Shown piece by piece: positions 1 through 6,656 of a stretch of 27,117 bases of DNA. The notes beneath the pieces were generated by a model. It was not told where the DNA came from. It did not search any database and saw only the letters and a list, made by a program, of their open reading frames with translations. Each line of letters starts with the position of its first letter. The stretch's first letter is position 1. The DNA comes from an uncultured Clostridia bacterium (GTDB lineage: Bacteria > Bacillota > Clostridia > Christensenellales > CAG-1252), in contig CAMOUZ010000006.1 in the NCBI GenBank assembly GCA_946626795.1, positions 1 through 27,117 of the forward strand. The letters are read 5' to 3'. The position numbers and the translations under genes are program-made.

Positions 1-67
1 GTTAAGCCTCTTAACGCAGGAAGTACTTGGCTGGTCACGGCCCGGGAGATAATGAAGCCGCCGGATA
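1..67 (+). rRNA. rrf: 5S ribosomal RNA, 3' portion (truncated by window edge)
   Basis: The first bases match the 3' half of bacterial 5S rRNA: the conserved block TACTTGGCTGG at about 24-34, then GGCCCGGGAGA and a GCCGCCGG tail at about 56-65. The 5' half, which would pair with this tail, lies outside the window. A strong intrinsic terminator follows directly, as expected at the end of an rRNA operon. The exact 3' end (about 65-68) is inferred. Confidence 0.85.
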
Positions 68-72
68 TCATT

Positions 73-104
73 GAAGCATTCGTTCGCGAGTGCTTCTTTT
101 TTTT
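73..104 (+). terminator. Intrinsic terminator of the rRNA operon
   Basis: A ten-pair stem (73-82 with 87-96, one T-G wobble) closed by a TTCG tetraloop is followed by eight T residues at 97-104. It lies a few bases after the 5S rRNA end and so ends the rRNA operon transcript. Confidence 0.93.
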
Positions 105-457
105 GCGTGCGGCCGCGTATAACTTCGCACCTACTTGGTTTTTTTACATCAAAACCGCGCAGTTACGCACATAAAAGCACGCGCCTTAGCGCTTTCTCGC
201 AGAGCCACGTATCTACATCATTCTCCGCGCTTCGCATTCTTCTGTTGCGAAAAGAGAGCGAATAGCGGTTTTCTTCTTTAAGGGACGGAATATATCGAAA
301 AGAGATGATTTTAAAGCGTTTCTGTAACGAAAGGATTTGTTTTTTCGAATTTATACAAAAATAGAGCGCCTTTTTCTCCGTTATATGCTATAATGAGTAT
401 ATTCCGGTTACGTCTCTTTGCGAGACGGGAAAATATGATATTATTTGAGGTGTTTAC
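105..457. other. Intergenic region between rRNA terminator and SDR gene
   Basis: About 350 bases with no convincing gene. A 64-codon ORF at 71-265 overlaps the rRNA terminator, is rich in Ser, Arg and Phe, and is rejected. A small hairpin (TTCGCA 231-236 with TGCGAA 246-251) has no U-tract. The only clear signal is the promoter at 386-394. Confidence 0.5.
386..394 (+). promoter_or_regulatory. Extended -10 promoter of the SDR gene
   Basis: TG at 386-387, one base, then a perfect TATAAT at 389-394, i.e. an extended -10 element. No good -35 is seen at the expected distance, as is common for extended -10 promoters. Transcription would begin near 401, leaving a leader of about 55 bases. Confidence 0.65.
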
Positions 458-1255
458 ATGGATAATATTTTCAGTTTGGAAGGGAAAGTGGCCCTTGTGA
501 CGGGCGCTAGCTACGGCATCGGTTTTGCGATCGCGACCGCTTATGCGAAAGCAGGTGCGACCATCGTTTTCAACGACATCAAGCAAGAGCTCGTGGATAA
601 AGGCGTTGCCGCTTATGCGGAGCTCGGCATCAAGGCGCATGGCTATGTCTGCGACGTAACCAATGAGGAAGCTGTGAATGCGCTCGTGAAGAAAGTGGAA
701 GAGGAAGTCGGCGTGATCGACATCCTCGTGAATAACGCGGGCATCATCAAGAGGATCCCGATGTGCGAGATGACGGCGGCAGAATTCCGTCAGGTCATCG
801 ACGTGGACCTCAACGCGCCTTTCATCGTGGCGAAAGCCGTCATTCCTTCCATGATCAAGAAAGGTCACGGAAAGATCATCAATATCTGCTCCATGATGAG
901 CGAGCTTGGCAGAGAGACCGTAAGCGCTTACGCTGCGGCGAAGGGCGGTCTCAAGATGCTCACGAAGAACATCGCTTCGGAGTACGGCGAATACAATATC
1001 CAATGTAACGGCATCGGTCCGGGCTATATCGCGACGCCGCAGACTGCGCCGCTCCGCGAGATCCAGCCCGACGGCAGCCGTCATCCCTTCGATCAGTTCA
1101 TCATCGCGAAGACCCCCGCGGCGCGCTGGGGAAATCCCGAGGATCTCCAAGGTCCCGCCGTGTTCCTTGCGTCCGACGCTTCGAACTTCGTGAACGGACA
1201 TATCCTTTACGTGGACGGCGGCATCCTCGCTTATATCGGCAAGCAGCCGAAATAA
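458..1255 (+). CDS. SDR-family sugar-acid dehydrogenase (gluconate 5-dehydrogenase / KduD-like)
   Basis: A 265-residue classical short-chain dehydrogenase/reductase, probably a cytoplasmic NAD(P)-dependent enzyme oxidising or reducing a sugar acid. Seen: the cofactor glycine motif TGASYGIG at residues 15-22, NNAG at 92-95, and the catalytic Ser145, Tyr158 and Lys162 in canonical spacing. The C-terminal part (AKTPAARWGNPEDL, then a VDGG close) resembles the family annotated as gluconate 5-dehydrogenase and its relative KduD (2-dehydro-3-deoxy-D-gluconate 5-dehydrogenase). The ATG is preceded by GAGGTG at 447-452. Substrate is inferred; a uronate/ketogluconate role would fit the YhcH-type gene next door and uxaB-uxaA 13 kb downstream. 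It appears monocistronic, with its own promoter and terminator. Confidence 0.88.
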   Translation: MDNIFSLEGKVALVTGASYGIGFAIATAYAKAGATIVFNDIKQELVDKGVAAYAELGIKAHGYVCDVTNEEAVNALVKKVEEEVGVIDILVNNAGIIKRIPMCEMTAAEFRQVIDVDLNAPFIVAKAVIPSMIKKGHGKIINICSMMSELGRETVSAYAAAKGGLKMLTKNIASEYGEYNIQCNGIGPGYIATPQTAPLREIQPDGSRHPFDQFIIAKTPAARWGNPEDLQGPAVFLASDASNFVNGHILYVDGGILAYIGKQPK

Positions 1256-1280
1256 GGGAGAAGGGCAGACCTCACGAATA

Positions 1281-1320
1281 TAAAGCAAGGGAGACTGCGC
1301 GAGCGGTCTCTCTTTATTTC
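1281..1320 (+). terminator. Intrinsic terminator after the SDR gene
   Basis: Stem GAGACTGC / GCGGTCTC (1291-1310, one wobble) with a GCGA tetraloop, extendable outward by TAAAG/CTTTA, followed by a T-rich tail at 1311-1320. It lies about 35 bases after the SDR stop codon. Confidence 0.75.
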
Positions 1321-1326
1321 GTCCTC

Positions 1327-1355
1327 TTGCCTTTTTGACGAAGGCGTAGTATAAT
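1327..1355 (+). promoter_or_regulatory. Promoter of the YhcH-family gene
   Basis: TTGCCT (1327-1332), a 17-base spacer and a perfect TATAAT (1350-1355). A TTGACG at 1335-1340 looks attractive but would leave only 9 bases to the -10, so it is not the -35. Confidence 0.65.
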
Positions 1356-1451
1356 GAGGATGCGAGCAGGAAGCGGCAAGAGGAGAAAGCGTCGTTTTGC
1401 TCGGAAAGATCGGAATATTTATCTGTCTAAACGGCAGGAAAGGAGGCAAAT

Positions 1452-1898
1452 ATGATCAAAGACAAAGTGGCATATAGCGCGCTGTACGAAGGGGTCAATC
1501 CCGGCTTCAAGGCGGCGTTCGCCTTTCTGAAAGAGGCGCTTGCGCAGCCCAAAGAGGTGGGGAGATATGAGCTCGGGGACGGCGTTTTCGCCCTCGTCCA
1601 GAGCTATGACACCAAGGCGGAGGAGAATTGTAAGATCGAGGCGCATAAGAAATATATCGACATTCAATGCGTCTTAAAGGGGAAGGAGCTCTTCGGTGTG
1701 GCGGATCTCTCCACGCAGACGATGTATGAGGACAAGTTCGCGGAGAAGGACGTCGCATTTTATACGGGCGACGTGGATCTTCTGACGCTCACGGACGGGG
1801 ATTTCGTCATCGTCTTCCCCGAGGACGCGCATCGTCCCCAGCAGGGCGATGGTTCCCACGTGGAAAAGGTCGTCGTGAAAGTTCCGATGGTCTATTGA
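1452..1898 (+). CDS. YhcH/YjgK/YiaL (DUF386) family protein
   Basis: A 148-residue single-domain protein of the YhcH/YjgK/YiaL family, a small double-stranded beta-helix fold. Members accompany sialic acid, uronate and beta-galactoside genes; some are linked to sugar anomer or hydrolase activity (e.g. NanQ, EbgC). Visible hallmarks: EAHKKYIDIQ around residues 63-72 with the conserved His65, and PEDAHRPQ with His127 near the C-terminus; these histidines line the presumed metal pocket. Length matches the family. AGGAGG at 1441-1446 fixes the ATG. The gene stands alone with its own promoter, close to the SDR gene, suggesting a sugar-acid utilisation theme. The substrate cannot be read from the sequence. 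Confidence 0.9.
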   Translation: MIKDKVAYSALYEGVNPGFKAAFAFLKEALAQPKEVGRYELGDGVFALVQSYDTKAEENCKIEAHKKYIDIQCVLKGKELFGVADLSTQTMYEDKFAEKDVAFYTGDVDLLTLTDGDFVIVFPEDAHRPQQGDGSHVEKVVVKVPMVY

Positions 1899-1920
1899 TT
1901 TTCCCTAAATATCCGAATAA

Positions 1921-1973
1921 AAGAAGGAAGTTTGCTTCTTGTCGCTTCGGCGCTCGGCGAGCTTCTTTTTTTT
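1921..1973 (+). terminator. Probable terminator after the YhcH-family gene
   Basis: A cluster of short hairpins (AAGAAG/CTTCTT at 1921-1940, CGCTTCGGCG at 1943-1952, GCTC/GAGC at 1952-1962) runs into eight T residues at 1966-1973. Alternative pairings exist (AAGAAG 1921-1926 could instead pair with CTTCTT 1962-1967), so the exact stem is unsure. Confidence 0.55.
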
Positions 1974-2230
1974 ATCTTTTGGCGCCTTTTTTCGGACGCA
2001 AATGCCTTCTTTCCTTCATCCCCCAAAGGCGGAGGGTGCTCTCCGCTTCGTCCTTATTGGCTTGGATCATTCTGTCTGTCGGATTGATATCCTTTTGATT
2101 TCTATCCTTTTTCATAGTCAAAGTATGCGCTGCGGATCCTTGGGCTATGCGTCGGATCGGAAATGGAAAATTTTACTCTTGCGTATGACGACTCCCGCTC
2201 TTACACAAGATAATCGTAGGAGGTAATGCT
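1974..2230 (+). other. Leader/intergenic region upstream of the cysteine peptide
   Basis: No convincing protein gene; the 67- and 95-codon ORFs here are low-complexity and lack ribosome sites. A hairpin GCGGAG/CTCCGC at 2029-2046 is visible. AT-rich TTGATA/TTGATT boxes lie near 2084-2100, but no well-spaced -10 was found, so the promoter of the small peptide gene is unresolved. Confidence 0.35.
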
Positions 2231-2338
2231 ATGAAACAGTCGAACATCAAAACCGGCAGCACCGCTAAGGGCACCAAGAAGAGCACGTCCGTCAAGCGCG
2301 ACGCTTCGAACTGCTCCAATTGCGGCAGCTGCAAGTAA
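2231..2338 (+). CDS. Small basic peptide with C-terminal CxxCxxC (35 aa), function unknown
   Basis: A 35-codon ORF preceded by an ideal AGGAGG at 2218-2223, seven bases before the ATG. The peptide has a Lys/Ser/Thr/Gly-rich basic N-terminal two-thirds and ends NCSNCGSCK, i.e. cysteines at residues 28, 31 and 34 in a CxxCxxC array one residue from the C-terminus. There is no signal peptide or hydrophobic segment. I do not recognise a named family. It differs from the six-cysteine SCIFF peptides of Clostridia, which carry more cysteines. Possibilities are a metal-binding micropeptide or a precursor of a modified peptide (RiPP), but no radical-SAM or other maturase gene is in this window. The strong ribosome site and a non-random composition unlike neighbouring spurious ORFs argue it is translated. 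Confidence 0.65.
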   Translation: MKQSNIKTGSTAKGTKKSTSVKRDASNCSNCGSCK

Positions 2339-2567
2339 GCACACTACCGCTCGGGAGACGAGAGTCTCTCCTGCCCGAGACCTTTCGGGCGCACCGGAAG
2401 ACGACGAGGTTGGCCCTTGTCGCCTTCTTCTTTTGCCGGGTAGAAGAGGCATGGGCGAGGAGATCGAAAAACACACAAAAATTCAATGAATTTTTCTTTC
2501 CGCGACACGCGGCAAGGGAGAAAAGACGAAAGAGGCGACGGAGTTTGTTTCGGAGGAATGTTTTTTG
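2339..2567 (+). other. Structured non-coding region downstream of the cysteine peptide
   Basis: No gene is supported; ORFs here on both strands are Arg/Phe/Ser-rich shadows without ribosome sites. Two mutually exclusive hairpins share CCCGA: CTCGGG 2350-2355 with CCCGAG 2374-2379, or GCCCGA 2373-2378 with TCGGGC 2385-2390. A 19-base palindrome (AAAAATTCA, A, TGAATTTTT, 2477-2495) and CCGCG/CGCGG at 2500-2512 follow. No typical U-tract terminator is seen. Confidence 0.4.
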
Positions 2568-2597
2568 TTGCCACTTCATTTATTTTAGTAGTATACT
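2568..2597 (+). promoter_or_regulatory. Promoter of the zinc-ribbon membrane protein operon
   Basis: TTGCCA (2568-2573), an 18-base spacer and TATACT (2592-2597). A perfect palindrome AGCGCG-CA-CGCGCT (2613-2626) lies just downstream, between the predicted start of transcription and the ribosome site. Confidence 0.65.
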
Positions 2598-2612
2598 AAT
2601 ATAAAACTCGTA

Positions 2613-2626
2613 AGCGCGCACGCGCT
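2613..2626. promoter_or_regulatory. CGCGCACGCG-containing palindrome in the 5' leader (candidate operator)
   Basis: Six-base arms AGCGCG / CGCGCT around CA, located about 15-30 bases past the -10 element and 8 bases before the AGGAGG. The core CGCGCACGCG recurs near the promoters at 17642-17671 and 21106-21135. Function is inferred from position and recurrence only. Confidence 0.35.
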
Positions 2627-2642
2627 ATGACAAGGAGGATGT

Positions 2643-5174
2643 ATGAAAAACGCGGTAGGACGTTGCCCGAAATGCTCAGCTTTTATCAAAGTGGACCTGA
2701 GCGCTCCCGAAGTGAGATGTCCGGAATGCGGCGCTTTGCTCAAAAAGAGCAGTAAGACCGTCGCCGAGGTGGAAGCGGAACGCGAGAGGAAGAGAAGACT
2801 CGCGGCAGGTCTTCCCGAAACGGAAGAGCAGGTCGCCGCGCCCGCAGAAGAGTCCCCCGCCAAGGTGGAGACGACGGCAGAGCCCGTCCCCGAAACGCCT
2901 GCCCCCGAAGAGCCCGCCAAAGAAGAACCCGCTCCTGCGGAGTCCGCAGAGGAAGAATCTCCCGAAGCGGCCGCAACGGACGTCCCCGAGGCTCCCGCCG
3001 AGGAGGCGATGTCCGAGGAAGAGGCGATGGCGCTCGCCGCAAGTTTCGATGAGACGACGGAAGAGACGGAAGCCACGTCTGCGGAAGACGTCGCGCCTGA
3101 GACGGCGAGTGAGATCCCCGCAGAAGCGGAGACCCCTGCGGAGGAGACTGCCGAAGAAATCAATCCGAATGAGATCTCGGACGAAGAACTTGCTTTGATG
3201 GATGAAGACATCCCCGAAGATATCGCGGAAGAAGAGCCGACGGTCTTTGGATCCGTGTCTTTGGAGGACGACGTCCCCGAAGAACCTGCGGAAGAAACCG
3301 AGTCGGAAGAGGAAGCCCCGCAGGAAGAGGAAGCGCTCGGCGAAGGGCTGAAAGATCTTTCCTCCGAGGACGACGCGGAGACGCCCGACCTTGAAGTGGA
3401 AGCCGCGCCCGAGACAGAGGAGCCCCTTGTGGAAAATCCGCTCCCCGAGACGTCGCCGAGCGAAACGGAAGCCACGAACGATCTTTTCTCGGATAGCCCC
3501 CTCGAAGAGGAAAAGCCCGAAGAAAAGGAAGAGGAATCCGCCGTTGCGGCTCCCGAAGCGGATATCGAGCTTGCGGACGAGGCGCCCCGTGCGGATGAGC
3601 CCGTTTCCGCTGCGCCCGAGGAAGTTCCCGAGGCGCCCGCGACCACAGAAGAAAGCGTCGCGGAAGAGACAGCCCTTTCCGAAACGGAAAATGAGGTCAC
3701 CGAGGTTCCCGCAGAGAGCGTGGAAGCACCTGCGGAAACCGCAGAAGAAACACCCGCGGAGGAAGTCCCCGCGGACGTGGATATAAAAGAAGAAACCCCT
3801 GCCGACATTCCCGCCGAAGCGTCCGTCGAGACGACGGAAGCGGCCGCTCCCGAAGAGCCTGCCCCCGTGGCGGAAGAGGCTCCTGCGGTCCAAGAAACCT
3901 CCGCAGAGGAAACGAAAGAGGAGGCGTCCTTGACCCAAGAGGAAGCGCCTAAGGCGGAAGAAGCATCGGACAAGGACGACGAATATTCCTTGGATGCGGC
4001 GCTCGCGTCACAGGTAGCTCCTGCGCCCGCTCCCGAAGAGCCTGCGGAGAAAGCGCCCGAAGCTTCTGCGGAAACCCCCGCAGAGCAGGCTTCCGAGGAA
4101 GAACCTGCTTATTCGGATGAAGATTTTGCGGCGGCGGGCGAGATCGACGTGCGTAACTACGCCGTCAAGAAGCGCACCGCCAAGTCCGCGCACGAAGTGG
4201 CGCGCGCCCTCCGCGTCGCGGAAGAAAAGCAACAGCAGAAGAAGAAAGAGGAGTCGACGAAAAACAATCTCTTCTCCCGTCCCGTGGCGGCGGTGATTTT
4301 CGCCTTCTCTGTCCTTTTCGTGCTCTTTGATTTCGCATACGGACTATTTGTCAGGAACGCCGCGGCGGCGAGCTTCTTCCTCGCGGGGAATTACGCCGGA
4401 GCCGTGTATTCCGACGCGCCCGCGCTCATCAGCGTCCTGCCGGAAAGCCTGATCGGCACCATCCTTTCCAAGCTCCCCGTCTTCGGCGGAGATCATTTCC
4501 TTACCATCATCACGGCGATCTATTACGGCCTTATCGCGGTCATCGCCGTGCTCGGCATCACCGGCAAGAAAGGCAGAGTCGGCTCCGTCCTGCTTTTGGT
4601 CGCGGACATCGTCATTGCCCTGTTCCGTCTTTGGACTTTAAACGGCGGCGCATTCTTCTTCATTCCTTATGACGGGCTGCCCACGATCCTTGCGGACTAT
4701 GGCGCATACATCCTTGCGGGCGGATACGGCATCCTCCTTGCGGCGGCGGTCTTGTATATAGCGTCCTTCGCGCGTGCGAAAGAGGACTATGCATTCTCCT
4801 TCAAGGCGGGTATCCCCGCGCTCGTCTATGCGGCGCTCGTCCTTCTCGGCGGCGCGGCGCTCATCGTCCTGCCCATCGTAAAAGCGGACTTTGCTCTCTC
4901 CGACGCGATCCTCGGCTACGCCTTGATCGGTGTCTTCGGGCTCTCCGTCCTGTTGACGCTTGTCGGCGTGCATGAGAAAGGGCTTTCCCGCAGTGCGAAC
5001 GGCTATCTTGCGGCGTATCTTCTCGCGGCGGCGCCTTGCTTGCTTCTTGCGGCGACGCTCCTGCCCCTTTTCTCGGTGGGGACGATCCCGAGCCTTGCGC
5101 GCCTTGTCGGAGTTTTGCCCTCGGCTCTTCTTGTCGCGGCGGCAGGCTTCTCCATGGCGGATATAAGGAACTGA
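2643..5174 (+). CDS. Zinc-ribbon, long acidic Ala/Pro/Glu linker, multi-pass membrane protein
   Basis: An 843-residue protein of unknown function in three parts. Residues 5-35 form a zinc ribbon with Cys8, Cys11, Cys26 and Cys29. Residues about 60-500 are a low-complexity, strongly acidic Glu/Ala/Pro-rich region with PEEP/AEE-type repeats, likely disordered. After a basic Lys/Arg/Gln segment (about 505-540), residues about 545-843 contain roughly seven hydrophobic helices with short polar loops. The N-terminal ribbon and linker are probably cytoplasmic, by the positive-inside rule. AGGAGG at 2634-2638 supports the ATG. It heads a tight cluster with the HD hydrolase, 3 bases away. The Glu-rich stretch creates long antisense ORFs that are artefacts. 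No enzymatic motif was seen; a scaffold or envelope role is only a guess. Confidence 0.85.
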   Translation: MKNAVGRCPKCSAFIKVDLSAPEVRCPECGALLKKSSKTVAEVEAERERKRRLAAGLPETEEQVAAPAEESPAKVETTAEPVPETPAPEEPAKEEPAPAESAEEESPEAAATDVPEAPAEEAMSEEEAMALAASFDETTEETEATSAEDVAPETASEIPAEAETPAEETAEEINPNEISDEELALMDEDIPEDIAEEEPTVFGSVSLEDDVPEEPAEETESEEEAPQEEEALGEGLKDLSSEDDAETPDLEVEAAPETEEPLVENPLPETSPSETEATNDLFSDSPLEEEKPEEKEEESAVAAPEADIELADEAPRADEPVSAAPEEVPEAPATTEESVAEETALSETENEVTEVPAESVEAPAETAEETPAEEVPADVDIKEETPADIPAEASVETTEAAAPEEPAPVAEEAPAVQETSAEETKEEASLTQEEAPKAEEASDKDDEYSLDAALASQVAPAPAPEEPAEKAPEASAETPAEQASEEEPAYSDEDFAAAGEIDVRNYAVKKRTAKSAHEVARALRVAEEKQQQKKKEESTKNNLFSRPVAAVIFAFSVLFVLFDFAYGLFVRNAAAASFFLAGNYAGAVYSDAPALISVLPESLIGTILSKLPVFGGDHFLTIITAIYYGLIAVIAVLGITGKKGRVGSVLLLVADIVIALFRLWTLNGGAFFFIPYDGLPTILADYGAYILAGGYGILLAAAVLYIASFARAKEDYAFSFKAGIPALVYAALVLLGGAALIVLPIVKADFALSDAILGYALIGVFGLSVLLTLVGVHEKGLSRSANGYLAAYLLAAAPCLLLAATLLPLFSVGTIPSLARLVGVLPSALLVAAAGFSMADIRN

Positions 5175-5177
5175 AAA

Positions 5178-5777
5178 ATGGAACGCGAAAAGAGAGATAA
5201 CGAGTTTATAACGGTATATCGCACGTTCATCAAGCGCGACGGTGCGGACAAGCTCTTGGATTACTTGATCTCCAAGTCGGATTTCTTCACGGCGCCCGCG
5301 TCTTCCAAGTTCCACAGCGACTACGAAGGCGGTCTTTTGGACCATAGTCTGAACGTGTATTATCGTCTGCTCCGTCTTGTGGAGAGCGAATACGGCGAAG
5401 GTTGGAAGGAGAAAGTCTCACCGGAGTCCGTCGCCATCGTCGGTCTCTTGCACGACGTCTGCAAGATCAATTATTACAAAGTGTCCTATCGCAACGTGAA
5501 AAAGGACGGCGTATGGGAACAGCAGCCTTATTACACCATTGAGGACGAGCTTCCTTACGGCCACGGCGAAAAGTCCGTCTATATCATCAGCGGCTTTATG
5601 CGCCTCACGAGGGACGAAGCGATGGCGATCAATTGGCATATGGGCGGCTTCGACGACAGAGTGAGAGGCGGAAGCTATACGGTCGGGCATGCCTTCGAGA
5701 AGTATCCGCTCGCGGTGCTTGCGCACAGCGCGGACTTCCTCGCGACGTATTTTGACGAGAAAAAGGACGAGCAATGA
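5178..5777 (+). CDS. HD-domain hydrolase
   Basis: A 199-residue HD-superfamily protein, expected to be a cytoplasmic metal-dependent phosphohydrolase acting on a nucleotide or related phosphoester. The metal ligands are visible: His56 in GGLLDHSLNV, the His92-Asp93 doublet in GLLHDVCK, His129 in GHGEKS, His154 in NWHMG, and Asp186 in AHSADF. This order resembles stand-alone HD proteins related to the HD part of YhaM-type nucleases, but no OB-fold nucleic-acid domain is present. The start lies 3 bases after the preceding stop, with AAGGAA just upstream, and its stop overlaps the next start as ATGA, so translation is probably coupled. The substrate is unknown. Confidence 0.87.
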   Translation: MEREKRDNEFITVYRTFIKRDGADKLLDYLISKSDFFTAPASSKFHSDYEGGLLDHSLNVYYRLLRLVESEYGEGWKEKVSPESVAIVGLLHDVCKINYYKVSYRNVKKDGVWEQQPYYTIEDELPYGHGEKSVYIISGFMRLTRDEAMAINWHMGGFDDRVRGGSYTVGHAFEKYPLAVLAHSADFLATYFDEKKDEQ

Positions 5778-6601
5778 TTATACTGAACGACAAAAAAGAA
5801 GAGACCGCGAAAAAATATCGCATCATCGACGCGCATTGCCATATCTACCCGCAAAAGATCGCGGCGAAAGCCGTAACGGCGATCGGGAATTTCTATAATA
5901 TCGCGATGGGCGAGGACGGCACCAGCGCCTCCCTCGTCGCGGAAGGAGAGAAGATCGGTGTGGAGAAATACGTCGTGCATAGCACGGCGACCACTGTCCA
6001 CCAAGTGCGTAGCATCAATGAATATATCTATTCCGAGATGCTTTCCCATCCCGAATTTATCGGCTTCATGACCTTACATAACGAGATGGAGACGGAGGCG
6101 ATCGAAGCGGAGGTGGAGCTCGCGATCTCGCGCGGAATGAAGGGCGTGAAGCTCCATCCCGATTTCCAAAAATTCAATATCGACGACGCGGAGAATATCT
6201 ACGCCGTCACGAAGGGGCGGCTCCCCGTCCTCCTGCATATGGGGGACAAGCGCTATGACTTCTCTTCGCCCGCGCGTCTTCGCAAGATGGCGGAGAAGTA
6301 CCCCGATCAGATATTCATCGGAGCGCATTTCGGCGGTTATTCGGTGTGGGACAAAGTGGAATGTTTAAAAGACCTTCCCAACGTGTATTTCGACACGTCT
6401 TCCTCCCTCTTCGCCCTCGACAAACAGCGCGCGACGGATCTTATCCGGCGTTTCGGGCATGAGAGATATTTCTTCGGGACGGATTTCCCGATGTGGAAAC
6501 CGGACGAAGAGCTTGCGAGATTCCTCGCCCTTCCTTTGACGGAGGAAGAGAGAGAGGATATCCTCTATAACAACGCGGCGAAGCTCCTCCAAGTGGAGTA
6601 A
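5774..6601 (+). CDS. Amidohydrolase-family (TIM-barrel) metal-dependent hydrolase
   Basis: A 275-residue protein of the amidohydrolase_2 group. Seen: the N-terminal metal site DAHCH (Asp19, His21, His23), KLHPD with His128, LLHMGD with His155, GAHFGG with His185, and FGTDFPM with Asp237, all in the family order along the barrel. Such proteins hydrolyse or decarboxylate small cyclic or acyl substrates; the actual substrate here is unknown. The ATG overlaps the HD gene stop by four bases, indicating one transcript. A short acidic/basic leader (residues 1-16) precedes the barrel. The gene ends 55 bases before serS. Confidence 0.88.
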   Translation: MIILNDKKEETAKKYRIIDAHCHIYPQKIAAKAVTAIGNFYNIAMGEDGTSASLVAEGEKIGVEKYVVHSTATTVHQVRSINEYIYSEMLSHPEFIGFMTLHNEMETEAIEAEVELAISRGMKGVKLHPDFQKFNIDDAENIYAVTKGRLPVLLHMGDKRYDFSSPARLRKMAEKYPDQIFIGAHFGGYSVWDKVECLKDLPNVYFDTSSSLFALDKQRATDLIRRFGHERYFFGTDFPMWKPDEELARFLALPLTEEEREDILYNNAAKLLQVE

Positions 6602-6656
6602 AAGAGAATATAATCCGCAGAGAAAAGGCGGAAAAATATAAAAAAGCAGGTGTATT

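Noticed and set aside
71..265. 64-codon ORF after the 5S rRNA
   Set aside because: It begins inside the rRNA terminator and has low-complexity Ser/Arg/Phe content and no ribosome site.
1335..1340. TTGACG as a -35 box for the YhcH-family promoter
   Set aside because: Only 9 bases from the TATAAT; TTGCCT at 1327-1332 gives the normal 17-base spacing.
1939..2226. 95-codon ORF in the gap after the YhcH-family gene
   Set aside because: Starts within the probable terminator, no ribosome site, no family resemblance.
2231..2338. SCIFF six-cysteine precursor peptide
   Set aside because: Only three cysteines, different spacing, and no neighbouring radical-SAM maturase.
2585..3973. 462-codon minus-strand ORF (Ser/Ala-rich) opposite the acidic linker
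   Set aside because: It is the reverse reading of Glu/Ala/Pro codons, with very low complexity, no ribosome site and no domain; the plus-strand gene has a zinc ribbon, membrane helices and a good ribosome site.
6602..6656. T-box riboswitch upstream of serS
   Set aside because: Only 55 bases separate the genes and no T-box motif or terminator stem is seen.
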